A stretch of DNA of 64,000 nt from contig JAQYAV010000137.1 of assembly GCA_029338675.1 (NCBI GenBank), positions 1 to 64,000 of the forward strand, read 5' to 3'. The notes under the pieces are model-generated. The model saw nothing but the letters and a program-made list of their open reading frames with translations. It was not told the origin of the DNA and searched no databases. The position numbers and the translations under genes are program-made. Of this stretch, positions 18,030 through 26,230 are shown in pieces. The stretch comes from Lachnospiraceae bacterium (GTDB lineage Bacteria > Bacillota > Clostridia > Lachnospirales > Lachnospiraceae). Positions within the stretch are counted from its first letter, which is position 1; the number at the start of each line of letters is the position of its first letter.

Positions 18030-18881
18030 ATGAATTTTGTAATGAATACATTAGAAAAAAATAGAATAGAGCTATATGCTGATCAACTATTTGATTGGCT
18101 TATGGGTAAAATGTTTGATATTATTGTTGCAATTATTTTTATTATAGTTGGCTTGAAGGTTAGTAAATTCATTGTAAAAGCAATTAAACGTTCTTTTGAT
18201 AAAGGGGCTCTTGAAAGTAGTGTTTCAGGTTTTTTGCTTTCCTTGATTAAGGGCGTATTATATATAGTTGTATTTACTATGGGCGCTGCAATAATGGGTT
18301 TTCAGGTTACATCGTTAGTAACTATTCTTGGAACAGCAAGCTTGGCAATTGGCTTAGCATTACAAGGAAGTCTAGCTAATTTTGCTGGTGGAGTGCTTAT
18401 TTTAATAATGAAACCATTTAAGGTTGGAGATTATATTATACAAAATGAAAATGGATGTGAAGGTACAGTTTCTTCTATAGATATTTTTTATACAAAGCTT
18501 AAGACTGTTGATAATAAAATTATTGTTATTCCAAATGGAAATATTACTTCTGGAACAATAACTAATGTAACAATTGAAAATAAGAGAAGACTGGACTTAT
18601 TAATTAATATATCATATTCTTCAGATTTGTTAAAAGTAAAGGATATGCTTAAAGCTATAGCGATTGATAGCGAGTATAATATTGAAAAAAACAGTACAGT
18701 AGTATATGTAGATTCTCTAGGAGATCATTCTGTTGTGATAGGTCTTAGATTGTTTGTTAAAACTCAATTGTATTGGAATGCAAAATGGGAACTTTTAGAG
18801 AAGATAAAAATTGCTTTTGATGAAAATGGAATTGAAATACCGTATAATCATTTAGAAGTAATTGTAAGTGATAGAAACTAA
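18030..18881 (+). CDS. Small-conductance mechanosensitive channel, MscS family
   Basis: 283 aa from ATG 18030, 7 bases after AGGAGG; the track start at 18006 precedes that site. Three predicted membrane segments (about 27-48, 65-90, 95-125). The pore helix region ILGTASLAIGLALQGSLANF is typical of MscS TM3, followed by the beta-domain signature MKPFKVGDYI. Releases solutes on hypo-osmotic shock. The protein has the minimal MscS architecture with no added domains. It appears monocistronic, between the glgB terminator and cysK. Confidence 0.93.
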   Translation: MNFVMNTLEKNRIELYADQLFDWLMGKMFDIIVAIIFIIVGLKVSKFIVKAIKRSFDKGALESSVSGFLLSLIKGVLYIVVFTMGAAIMGFQVTSLVTILGTASLAIGLALQGSLANFAGGVLILIMKPFKVGDYIIQNENGCEGTVSSIDIFYTKLKTVDNKIIVIPNGNITSGTITNVTIENKRRLDLLINISYSSDLLKVKDMLKAIAIDSEYNIEKNSTVVYVDSLGDHSVVIGLRLFVKTQLYWNAKWELLEKIKIAFDENGIEIPYNHLEVIVSDRN

Positions 18882-19050
18882 TTTCTTGTTTATTTTTGAT
18901 AATTTTTATTATTTATTTTGGTATTGTATATTAAATATTTTTTGTACTGTTATAGAAAAAACTAAGAATTTATGTTATCATAATCATTTGAGATGAATAG
19001 ATGTAATTATACAAATTGAATTATTATTAGAAATATGAGGAGTGTTGGCT

Positions 19051-19956
19051 ATGTATTATAGTAATATTTTGGACCTGATTGGTAATACACCTCTTTTGAG
19101 CTTGAAGGATAGTACGGGATTAAATATTTTTGCAAAAGCTGAATTTCTTAATCCAGGAGGAAGTATAAAGGATAGAATTGCAAAAAACATGATAGAAGTT
19201 GCTGAGGCAACAGGAAAACTAAAAAAAGGTATGACAATTATTGAACCTACAAGTGGCAATACAGGAATTGGCTTAGCTTTTTGCGGAGTTAGAAAGGGTT
19301 ATAACGTTATTATAGTTATGCCAGAGAATATGAGTGAAGAGCGTAAGAAGATAATAAAAGCTTTAGGCGCTGAATTAGTTCTTACCCCACCAGAATTAAG
19401 TATTGGTGGAGCAGTTGATAAGGCTCAGGAAATATACGAAACTGACAAAGAAAAATATTTTATACCACAACAGTTTACTAATCCAGCGAATCCAGATATT
19501 CATTACAGAACTACGGCAGTTGAATTAGTTGAGCAGTTGGGACAAAAGATTGATATATATGTTTCTGGTATTGGAAGTGGTGGTACTTTGGCAGGAGTTG
19601 CTAAGTATTTACTTGAAAAAAATCCTAATACTAAAGTAGTAGCAGTTGAACCAAAGAATGTTTCTGCATTACTTGGCCATGAACCAGGACTTCACCAGAT
19701 TCAGGGAATTGGAGATGGATTTATACCAGAAATATTAGATACAAGCATAATAACTGATATTGTGGAAGTAACAGATGATGATGCAATAAATACTGCTAGA
19801 CAATTAGCTAGAATTCAAGGCTTGTTGGTAGGTACTTCTTCAGGTGCAAATGTGTGGACAGCTATTCAAATGGCTAAAAAATATGGAGAAGATAAGGTTA
19901 TTGCTACAATACTTCCAGATAGAGTTGAAAGATATTTTAGTACATCATTAATTTAA
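19051..19956 (+). CDS. cysK: Cysteine synthase (O-acetylserine sulfhydrylase)
   Basis: 301 aa from ATG 19051, 8 bases after GAGGAG; the GTG at 19042 in the track overlaps that site. PLP enzyme making cysteine from O-acetylserine and sulfide. Seen: the PLP lysine in NPGGSIKDRIAKNM, the substrate loop EPTSGNTGIGLAF, the phosphate-binding GIGSGGTLAGVAKY, and GTSSGANVWTA. Closely followed (18 bp) by the His-rich GTPase gene. I found no convincing promoter in the 169-bp upstream gap. Confidence 0.95.
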   Translation: MYYSNILDLIGNTPLLSLKDSTGLNIFAKAEFLNPGGSIKDRIAKNMIEVAEATGKLKKGMTIIEPTSGNTGIGLAFCGVRKGYNVIIVMPENMSEERKKIIKALGAELVLTPPELSIGGAVDKAQEIYETDKEKYFIPQQFTNPANPDIHYRTTAVELVEQLGQKIDIYVSGIGSGGTLAGVAKYLLEKNPNTKVVAVEPKNVSALLGHEPGLHQIQGIGDGFIPEILDTSIITDIVEVTDDDAINTARQLARIQGLLVGTSSGANVWTAIQMAKKYGEDKVIATILPDRVERYFSTSLI

Positions 19957-19974
19957 TTTTAGGAGGATACACAT

Positions 19975-21222
19975 ATGACTAGAATAGATATATTATCAGG
20001 TTTTTTAGGTGCTGGAAAGACAACATTGATTAAGAAGCTTATTGCCGAGGCATTCAAAGGTGAAAAGCTTGTTCTTATCGAAAATGAATTTGGCGAGATT
20101 GGAATTGATGGTGGATTTCTTAAAAGTGCTGGTGTTGAAATAACTGAAATGAATTCAGGTTGTATTTGCTGTTCGTTAGTTGGAGATTTTGGAACTGCGC
20201 TTAAGCAAGTAATTGATGATTATTCACCAGATAGAGTAATTATTGAACCATCAGGTGTAGGAAAATTATCAGATGTTATAAAGGCTGTTGAAGCAGTTAA
20301 TGAAGTGGCTGAAGTAGTTATAAATAGTGCAACAACTGTTGTTGATGTTTCAAAATGTAAGATGTATATGAAGAATTTTGGAGAATTCTTTAATAATCAG
20401 GTTGAAAGTGCAAGAACAATAGTTCTTAGTAGAACTCAGAATGTGAATGATAAAAAGATTGCTGATACTGTTTCGCTCCTTAGAGAACACAATGAACATG
20501 CAACTATTATTACAACTCCATGGGATGACATTGATGGTAATACAATTTTAGAGGCAATGGAGCATGCAAATACATTAGAAGATATGTTAAATGAAGTAAA
20601 AAAAGCTGCACATGAGCATCATCACCATGATGAAGAGGACTGCTGCTGTGGCCATGATCATGAGCATCATCACCATGATGAAGAAGATTGCTGCTGTGGC
20701 CATGATCATGATGAGCATGAGCATCATCACCATGATGAAGAAGATTGCTGCTGTGGCCATGATCATGATGAGCATGAGCATCATCACCATGATGAAGAGG
20801 ACTGTTGCTGTGGCCATGATCATGATGAGCATGAGCATCATCACCATGATGAAGAAGATTGCTGCTGTGGTCATGATCATGACGAACATCACCACCATCA
20901 CGATGAAGACTGTACTTGTGGATGTCATGGACATCATCATGCAGATGAAGTATTTACAAGCTGGGGCAAGGAAACAGCAAATAAATTCGACAAAGCTAAA
21001 ATGGAAGATATACTTAAAAAGCTTTCAGCAGAAGACGATGAATATGGTGTTATTTTAAGAGCAAAGGGTATATTACCTAGCACAGATAGTACGTGGATTT
21101 ATTTTGATTTAGTTCCAGGTGAATATGAAATAAGAGAAGGAAAGCCAGATTATACAGGAAAGTTATGTGTTATTGGCAGCAATCTCAAGGAAGATTTATT
21201 AGAAGAATTGTTTGGTTTATAA
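19975..21222 (+). CDS. G3E (COG0523/CobW-like) GTPase with His/Cys-rich tandem-repeat metal-binding region
   Basis: 415 aa. N-terminal GTPase: Walker A GFLGAGKTTL (residues 9-18), ENEFGEIGIDG, and the G3E metal site C63-I-C65-C66 in NSGCICCSLVG. Residues about 212-322 are five repeats built on HHHHDEEDCCCGHDH plus a degenerate sixth with CTCGCHGHHH. A CobW C-terminal domain follows (about 323-415). COG0523 proteins are zinc, cobalt or nickel metallochaperones. The zinc-uptake genes downstream argue for zinc, and the repeat could buffer or deliver it. AGGAGG precedes the ATG. Co-transcription with cysK is likely; a terminator follows. Confidence 0.92.
   Translation: MTRIDILSGFLGAGKTTLIKKLIAEAFKGEKLVLIENEFGEIGIDGGFLKSAGVEITEMNSGCICCSLVGDFGTALKQVIDDYSPDRVIIEPSGVGKLSDVIKAVEAVNEVAEVVINSATTVVDVSKCKMYMKNFGEFFNNQVESARTIVLSRTQNVNDKKIADTVSLLREHNEHATIITTPWDDIDGNTILEAMEHANTLEDMLNEVKKAAHEHHHHDEEDCCCGHDHEHHHHDEEDCCCGHDHDEHEHHHHDEEDCCCGHDHDEHEHHHHDEEDCCCGHDHDEHEHHHHDEEDCCCGHDHDEHHHHHDEDCTCGCHGHHHADEVFTSWGKETANKFDKAKMEDILKKLSAEDDEYGVILRAKGILPSTDSTWIYFDLVPGEYEIREGKPDYTGKLCVIGSNLKEDLLEELFGL
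20614..20940 (+). repeat. In-frame tandem repeat encoding the His/Cys-rich region
   Basis: Units start at 20614 (48 bp), 20662, 20719, 20776 and 20833 (57 bp each), then a diverged copy to about 20940. The 57-bp unit adds codons for DEH. The high DNA identity between units suggests recent expansion and likely copy-number variation. The track ORFs on the minus strand (20587-20940) and in the other plus frame are artefacts of this repeat. Confidence 0.93.
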
Positions 21223-21231
21223 TTTTTAATT

Positions 21232-21285
21232 AAAAGGTCAAGGTGAAAAAGGCTTTTTATAGCTTTGTTTGACATTGACCTTTTT
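21232..21285 (+). terminator. Terminator after the His-rich GTPase
   Basis: AAAAGGTCAA (21232-21241) pairs with TTGACCTTTT (21275-21284) around a 33-nt loop that can form an inner AAAGGC...GCTTT stem. The T tail is part of the stem. Its 3' arm overlaps a possible promoter for the next operon. Confidence 0.65.
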
Positions 21286-21297
21286 AGTTTAGATAAG
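21269..21297 (+). promoter_or_regulatory. Candidate promoter of the GTPase-DUF1980/sfsA/znuCB operon
   Basis: A perfect TTGACA at 21269-21274, a 17-bp spacer and GATAAG (4 of 6) at 21292-21297, overlapping the terminator arm. No TGCAA-type zinc box is visible here. Confidence 0.4.
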
Positions 21298-21325
21298 CAT
21301 TGTCGTATATTTGAGGAGGCATATT

Positions 21326-22285
21326 ATGAAGAATAACAATATAGAAGAAATTCCAGTTTATATGTTTTTGGGTTTTCTTGAAAGTGGAAAAACTACTTTT
21401 GCTAGTGAAACTTTAATTGAAAGAGGTTTTACAGAAGGTGAGCCTACTTTACTTTTGGTATGTGAAGAAGGCATAGAGGAGTATGACGAGGAATATCTTG
21501 AAAGCAATAATATTCATACAGAATATATAAGCGAAGAAAATCTTAATACAGAATATTTATTGGATCTTCAAGATAAATACAAGCCTACTCGTGTAATGAT
21601 TGAATATAATGGAATGTGGAAGGTGGACAAGTTATTTAATATTAGAGTACCAAAGGGATGGACAGTGGTTCAGGTTATTACATTTGTCAATTCAGAGACA
21701 TTTGACGTATATTCGGCTAATATGAAGTCAATGATGATGGAACACCTTTCTACAGCTGATATGATTGTATTTAATAGATGTGATGAAACAACAAAAAAGG
21801 CAGAATATAGAAGAAGTATAAAAGCAGTTAACAGAAGAGCTCAGATTATTTTCGAAAATAAAGAGGGAATAGCTTCCCTTGACGATGAGGAGCTTGAGTT
21901 ACCATTTGATATTAATAAGCCTGTCATTTTGTTAGAGGATGAAGATTTTGGAATATGGTATATTGATGCCTGTGATAATCCTGACAAGTATGTGGGCAAA
22001 AAAATAGTATTTAAGGCTATGGTTCATAAGCCAAAGGAATATGGCGTTAATGAATTTGTACCAGGAAGATTTGCTATGACTTGTTGTGCAGATGATGTTG
22101 CATTCATAGGATTTAAATGTTATTTCCATGCAGCAAAGCATTTGAAGGATAGACAGTGGGTTAGAGTAACTGGTGAAATTGATAAAGAATTTTATCCAGA
22201 ATTTGAGGGAGAAGGACCTGTTATTAAAGCCACAAAGGTAGAATTGGATAAACCTGCTGAAGAAGAGTTGGTTTACTTTAATTAA
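21326..22285 (+). CDS. G3E-like GTPase fused to a DUF1980 (YcgQ/TIGR03943-type) domain
   Basis: 319 aa from ATG 21326, 6-7 bases after GAGGAGG. The N-terminal half resembles COG0523 GTPases: Walker A GFLESGKTTFA and a guanine-specificity FNRCDE in place of NKxD. The CxCC metal motif of the family is missing. From about residue 205 the sequence resembles the C-terminal region of YcgQ-type proteins: YVGKKIVFKAMVHK, FAMTCCADD, FIGFKCYFHAAKHL, QWVRVTGEI. The CC pair and nearby histidines could bind metal. YcgQ normally accompanies a YcgR-type permease, but none is present; znuC and znuB are in the same operon instead. A zinc-linked role is inferred. Confidence 0.75.
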   Translation: MKNNNIEEIPVYMFLGFLESGKTTFASETLIERGFTEGEPTLLLVCEEGIEEYDEEYLESNNIHTEYISEENLNTEYLLDLQDKYKPTRVMIEYNGMWKVDKLFNIRVPKGWTVVQVITFVNSETFDVYSANMKSMMMEHLSTADMIVFNRCDETTKKAEYRRSIKAVNRRAQIIFENKEGIASLDDEELELPFDINKPVILLEDEDFGIWYIDACDNPDKYVGKKIVFKAMVHKPKEYGVNEFVPGRFAMTCCADDVAFIGFKCYFHAAKHLKDRQWVRVTGEIDKEFYPEFEGEGPVIKATKVELDKPAEEELVYFN

Positions 22286-22286
22286 T

Positions 22287-22967
22287 ATGGAATATAATAA
22301 TATATACATTGGAGAGTTTATTGAAAGACCAAATAGATTTATTGCAAAAGTAAGACTTAATGACGAAATATGCGTTGTCCATGTTAAAAATACAGGAAGA
22401 TGCAAGGAGTTATTAGTTCCAGGAACTAAGGTTTATTTGGAAAAATCAGATAATCCAAATAGAAAAACAAAATATGATTTAGTTTCAGTATGTAAAGGTG
22501 ATAGGATAATTAATATTGACTCTCAGCTTCCTAACGATTTAGTAGAAGAATTTCTTCGAGAAGAAAAATTGTTTGCTGATATATCATTAATAAAACGTGA
22601 AAAGGTATATGGTGCTTCAAGATTTGATTTTTACATTGAAACTAAAAATCGTAAAATATTTATGGAAGTTAAGGGATGTACACTTGAAGAAAATGGTGTT
22701 GTAAGCTTTCCTGATGCTCCTACACAAAGAGGCTTAAAACATATTAATGAATTAATGAATGCGATTTGCAATGGCTATGAAGCATATGTTATGTTTGTTG
22801 TACAGATGAAAGATGTTTTATATTTTACTCCTGCAAAAAATATTCATAAAGAATTTGCTGATACACTAAAAATTGCAAGTGAAAGAGGAGTAAAGGTTTT
22901 AGCGTATGATTGTTATGTTGATAGTAAGAGCGTAAAAATATGCAATCAGGTTGAAGTAAGACTGTGA
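22287..22967 (+). CDS. sfsA: SfsA family protein
   Basis: 226 aa, the usual size. Seen: the N-terminal FIERPNRFIAKV, HVKNTGRCKELLVPG, FDFYIETKNRKIFMEVKGCT (a PD-(D/E)XK-like nuclease core), and FPDAPTQRGLKHI. SfsA was named for stimulating sugar fermentation in E. coli; it has nucleic-acid-binding features but its role is unsettled. It starts 1 bp after the preceding stop, so translation is probably coupled. Its place inside a zinc-uptake operon is unexplained. Confidence 0.93.
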   Translation: MEYNNIYIGEFIERPNRFIAKVRLNDEICVVHVKNTGRCKELLVPGTKVYLEKSDNPNRKTKYDLVSVCKGDRIINIDSQLPNDLVEEFLREEKLFADISLIKREKVYGASRFDFYIETKNRKIFMEVKGCTLEENGVVSFPDAPTQRGLKHINELMNAICNGYEAYVMFVVQMKDVLYFTPAKNIHKEFADTLKIASERGVKVLAYDCYVDSKSVKICNQVEVRL

Positions 22968-22985
22968 TATGGAAAGGATGATATT

Positions 22986-23684
22986 GTGGCATTAATAAGT
23001 TGCAAGGATGTATCACTTGGATATGAAGGTAAAACTGTAGTTGAAAATTTGAATTTTGAAATAAATGATGGAGATTACCTCTACATATTAGGTGAAAATG
23101 GTTCAGGTAAAAGTACTCTTATGAAAACACTGTTAGGCTTAAGAAATCCTATGTCGGGAACAATTTTATATGGATTAAATCATAATGAAATAGGATATTT
23201 GCCACAACAGACAATTGTGCAGCGAGATTTTCCTGCGTCTGTTAAAGAAATAGTAATGTCTGGATTCCTTAATCATTGTGGACTTAGGCCCTTCTATAGC
23301 AAAGATGAAAAAAGAATTGCTAGAGAAAATATGGAAAAGCTTGGGATATCTGATCTAAAAAAAAGATGCTATAGAGAATTGTCAGGTGGTCAGCAACAAC
23401 GAGTTTTGTTAGCTAGAGCATTATGTGCAACAACAAAGCTTATAGTATTAGATGAACCAGTTGCAGGTTTGGATCCTAAGGTAACAGCAGAGATGTATGA
23501 TTTGATTAATAATCTAAATAAAGAGGGAATTACTGTTGTAATGGTTTCACATGATATTCAAGCCGCAATGACCTATGCAACAAAAATTCTTTATGTAAGT
23601 GATAAACCACAATTTTTTGATTCTAAGAAAAAATACATTAACAGCGAAATTGGGAAAGTATTTTTGAATGATACTTCAGAGTAG
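22986..23684 (+). CDS. znuC: Zinc/manganese-type ABC transporter ATPase (ZnuC-like)
   Basis: 232 aa, GTG start preceded by AAAGGA. Seen: Walker A GENGSGKSTLMKTL, Q-loop YLPQQ, signature LSGGQQQRVLLARAL, Walker B LIVLDEPVAGLDP, and the H-loop MVSHD. This is the short ATPase of cluster-9 metal transporters. It overlaps the permease ribosome-binding site, and the binding protein lies beyond zur. Zinc rather than manganese is inferred from the zur gene, the G3E GTPases and the His-rich binding protein. Confidence 0.92.
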   Translation: MALISCKDVSLGYEGKTVVENLNFEINDGDYLYILGENGSGKSTLMKTLLGLRNPMSGTILYGLNHNEIGYLPQQTIVQRDFPASVKEIVMSGFLNHCGLRPFYSKDEKRIARENMEKLGISDLKKRCYRELSGGQQQRVLLARALCATTKLIVLDEPVAGLDPKVTAEMYDLINNLNKEGITVVMVSHDIQAAMTYATKILYVSDKPQFFDSKKKYINSEIGKVFLNDTSE

Positions 23685-23697
23685 GGAGGAACATAGT

Positions 23698-24543
23698 ATG
23701 CAAGAAAAGCTTTGGACTTATATGGGCTATGATTTTGTAATAAATGCATTAATTGTTGGTGTTTTAATTGCGTTTTGTGCCTCTTTATTGGGTGTTACAT
23801 TAGTATTAAAAAGATTTTCTTATATAGGAGATGGCCTTTCACATGTTGCCTTTGCAGGTATGGCACTTGCAATGATTGCTGAACTTGGCAACAATAATAT
23901 GTTGATAATTTTACCAATAACAATAATATCAGCTGTGTTAATGCTTAAGACAAGCCAAAATACAAAAATAAATGGTGACGCCGCGATTGCAATGATATCT
24001 GTTGGTTCCTTAGCATTTGGATATTTACTGCTTAATATTTTTTCGCCATCAGCAAATGTTTCAGGTGATGTGTGTTCAACATTGTTTGGTGCAACATCAA
24101 TATTAACATTAAGTGAATTTGATGTTTATTTATGTATTGGTATGTCAATATTTGTGTTATTATTTTATTTATTTTTCTATAATAAGATTTTTGCAGTAAC
24201 ATTTGATGAGGATTTTGCAACTGCTACAGGAATCAAATCAGGTGTATATAATACATTGATGGCTGTAATTACTGCTGTGATAGTTGTATTGGCAATGAAT
24301 TTGGTTGGATCCTTGCTAATTTCAGCGCTAGTAATTTTTCCGGCTTTATCGTCTATGAGAGTATTTAAGAATTTTAAGGCTGTAGTAGTTAGTTCTGGGA
24401 TTATTAGTGTAATATGTTCTTCTATTGGACTTGTTTTAGCTTTGCTTAATTCTACTCCAGTGGGTGCAACAATTGTGGCAGTAGATATAGTATGTTTTAT
24501 TATGTTTTCAATTGCAGGATTTGCACTTGGAAAAAATAGATAA
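23698..24543 (+). CDS. znuB: Zinc-type ABC transporter permease (ZnuB-like)
   Basis: 281 aa from ATG 23698 after AGGGAGG; the track start at 23668 lies inside znuC. Polytopic membrane protein with about eight to nine hydrophobic segments, of the ABC-3 permease family. Seen: the family motif LVLKRFSYIGDGLSHVAFAG near the N-terminus and the C-terminal SLLISALVIFPALSS coupling region. It forms the membrane channel with ZnuC and ZnuA. A terminator follows at once. Confidence 0.93.
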   Translation: MQEKLWTYMGYDFVINALIVGVLIAFCASLLGVTLVLKRFSYIGDGLSHVAFAGMALAMIAELGNNNMLIILPITIISAVLMLKTSQNTKINGDAAIAMISVGSLAFGYLLLNIFSPSANVSGDVCSTLFGATSILTLSEFDVYLCIGMSIFVLLFYLFFYNKIFAVTFDEDFATATGIKSGVYNTLMAVITAVIVVLAMNLVGSLLISALVIFPALSSMRVFKNFKAVVVSSGIISVICSSIGLVLALLNSTPVGATIVAVDIVCFIMFSIAGFALGKNR

Positions 24544-24564
24544 CAAAAAAGATATAGTTTATTA

Positions 24565-24620
24565 TAAAGGTTGATAAAAATGCAAAACATTTGCATTTTA
24601 TATTGACCTTTATTTTTTTT
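24565..24620 (+). terminator. Terminator after znuB with a Zur-box-like palindrome at its tip
   Basis: The arm TAAAGGTTGATAAAAATGCAAA pairs with a 23-nt 3' arm ending TTGACCTTTA, with a 3-nt loop and one bulge, followed by eight T. The apex is the palindrome TGCAAAACATTTGCA. The 3' arm also supplies the zur -35 box. Confidence 0.85.
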
Positions 24621-24664
24621 GATGATATAATCCAAAATGCAAATTAGTTGCAAATTGTTTTGCA
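24577..24664. promoter_or_regulatory. Three TGCAA...TTGCA operator-like palindromes around the zur promoter
   Basis: Box 1, TGCAAAACATTTGCA (24581-24595, extending to AAAA...TTTT at 24577-24599), lies just upstream of the -35. Box 2, TGCAAATTAGTTGCA (24638-24652), is at the predicted transcript start. Box 3, TGCAAATTGTTTTGCA (24649-24664), overlaps box 2 and has a 6-bp centre. The inverted-repeat form and position fit autorepression by a Fur-family protein; binding is inferred. Confidence 0.65.
24603..24631 (+). promoter_or_regulatory. zur promoter
   Basis: TTGACC at 24603-24608, exactly 17 bp, then TATAAT at 24626-24631. Predicted transcript start near 24638, which makes the ATG at 24637 in the track unusable. 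Confidence 0.75.
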
Positions 24665-24681
24665 TATGTGAAAGGATTGTT

Positions 24682-25101
24682 ATGAATAGAAGTAATAGTT
24701 ATTCAACTAGTAAAAGAACGAAGATATTAGATTATATAATTAAGAACTCCCATAAGGATGTTAGCGTAAAAGAGATAAGCAATTATTTGGATATAGAGCA
24801 AAATATGACAGTAAATGTTACGACAATCTACAGATATTTAGATAAGCTTGAGAAGGATGGTAAAGTAATTAAACATATTAGCGACAATGGACATACAACG
24901 TTGTTTCAATATGTTAAGCCTGATAATAACTGCCATGATCATTTACATATGAAATGTAGTAAATGCGGAAAAATTATGCATCTAGATTGTGAATTCATGG
25001 AAGAATTTAAGCATCATATATATGAAGAACACAAATTTACAATAGAATTTACTTCTTCTATGATATATGGAATATGTGATTCGTGTAACGTAAAGAATTA
25101 A
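24682..25101 (+). CDS. zur: Fur-family regulator, probably zinc-sensing Zur
   Basis: 139 aa from ATG 24682 with AAAGGA upstream; the earlier track start coincides with the transcript start and an operator. Seen: an N-terminal winged helix (VSVKEISNYLDI, then NVTTIYRYLDKLEKDGKV), the metal hinge CHDHLHMKCSKCGKIMHLDC, and a C-terminal CDSC completing the structural CxxC pair. Fur-family membership is certain. Zur rather than Fur, PerR or Mur is inferred because the flanking genes are ZnuC/ZnuB and ZnuA. Probably autoregulated through the palindromes, and co-transcribed with znuA. Confidence 0.88.
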   Translation: MNRSNSYSTSKRTKILDYIIKNSHKDVSVKEISNYLDIEQNMTVNVTTIYRYLDKLEKDGKVIKHISDNGHTTLFQYVKPDNNCHDHLHMKCSKCGKIMHLDCEFMEEFKHHIYEEHKFTIEFTSSMIYGICDSCNVKN

Positions 25102-25140
25102 TTAGTGATAACATAATTTTTTTTAAAAAGGAGAATGATA

Positions 25141-26136
25141 ATGAATAAAAGGTTGATTATTGCAATAGTTGTCATGGCGTTGATGGTGATTTTTTCAGGT
25201 TGTGGCGTAAATACTAGAGATGATGATAAGATTAATATCGTATGTACTCAATTTTCACAATATGACTGGGTAAAGAATATTGTTGGAGATGTCAAAGGAG
25301 TCGAGATTACTTTATTAGTAAAAAATGGAGTGGATATGCATAGTTATCAACCTAGTGCAGATGATATGATAACAATAAAACAGGCAGATGTATTTATTTA
25401 TGTAGGTGGAGAATCAGATAGTTGGATTAAGGATGCTCTTAAGCAAGCTAATTCAGATATGGTTAAAATTAATATGATGGATATTTTGTTGAATAGTGAT
25501 AAATCAAAGGAGTTAATAGCACAAGAAAATATAGATGATGAAAATCATGAAGAACATATTGTTCAGGCTATAGATAATCACGAAGAACATGATCATGAAT
25601 TTGACAATGATGAACATATATGGCTATCATTAGAAAATGCTAAAATTTTATGCAATGAAATAAAAAATAAGTTGTGTACAATGGATTCAAAAAATGAACA
25701 GGTATACAATGATAATTGTGAGCAGTATATTAATAAAATTGATGATTTAATAAATAAATATAATAAAAATATTAAATCAAAAAATATAAAAATAGTACTA
25801 GCAGATAGATATCCATTTGCTTATTTGTTTAGAGACAATAATATAGAGTGTTTTGCGGCATTTAATGGATGTGCTGCTGAAACTGAGGCAAGTTTTGAAA
25901 CAGTAATAAAATTAGCAGATAATTTAGATAAATATAATATGAAATATATATATATATCTGATGAGACAAAACGTGATTTCGCTAAAACAATAATATCTAA
26001 TTCAAAAGATGATAATAGAGAGATATTATTTATTGAATCGCTTCAGTCTGTTACACAAAAGAAGCTTGATGAGGGATTAACATATATTGGTGCAATGGAA
26101 GATAACCTAAATAAATTAATGAAATCAGCTGAATAA
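25141..26136 (+). CDS. znuA: Zinc ABC transporter substrate-binding lipoprotein (ZnuA-like)
   Basis: 331 aa from ATG 25141, 7 bases after AAAGGAG. A signal peptide ends in the lipobox FSGC (Cys about residue 20). Cluster-9 binding-protein fold: VDMHSYQPSADDM with the first metal histidine, a His/Asp/Glu-rich loop (about residues 130-160, HEEHDHEFDNDEHIW) typical of zinc rather than manganese proteins, a long alpha helix, and later ligand-domain residues. It starts 39 bp after zur and so lies in the Zur transcript, apart from znuCB. Confidence 0.92.
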   Translation: MNKRLIIAIVVMALMVIFSGCGVNTRDDDKINIVCTQFSQYDWVKNIVGDVKGVEITLLVKNGVDMHSYQPSADDMITIKQADVFIYVGGESDSWIKDALKQANSDMVKINMMDILLNSDKSKELIAQENIDDENHEEHIVQAIDNHEEHDHEFDNDEHIWLSLENAKILCNEIKNKLCTMDSKNEQVYNDNCEQYINKIDDLINKYNKNIKSKNIKIVLADRYPFAYLFRDNNIECFAAFNGCAAETEASFETVIKLADNLDKYNMKYIYISDETKRDFAKTIISNSKDDNREILFIESLQSVTQKKLDEGLTYIGAMEDNLNKLMKSAE

Positions 26137-26230
26137 AGTGTTCACAGTTTTTTGACAAAAATAACAATTTTTTATCAAATTTTGTATGTAATATATGTAT
26201 CATAAGATAAAAGATGAAAGGATGATATGT

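Noticed and set aside
20614-20940. CRISPR-like regular repeat
   Set aside because: The 48/57-bp units are adjacent coding repeats without unique spacers and lie wholly inside an ORF.
20587-21058. Met/Ile-rich ORFs on the minus strand and in another plus frame
   Set aside because: They are frame shadows of the His/Cys tandem repeat, with no ribosome-binding site and a composition dictated by the repeat.
26101-26230. Promoter for htrA at the TTGACA near 26152
   Set aside because: The hexamer is perfect but no -10 box lies at 16-18 bp, so I do not list it.
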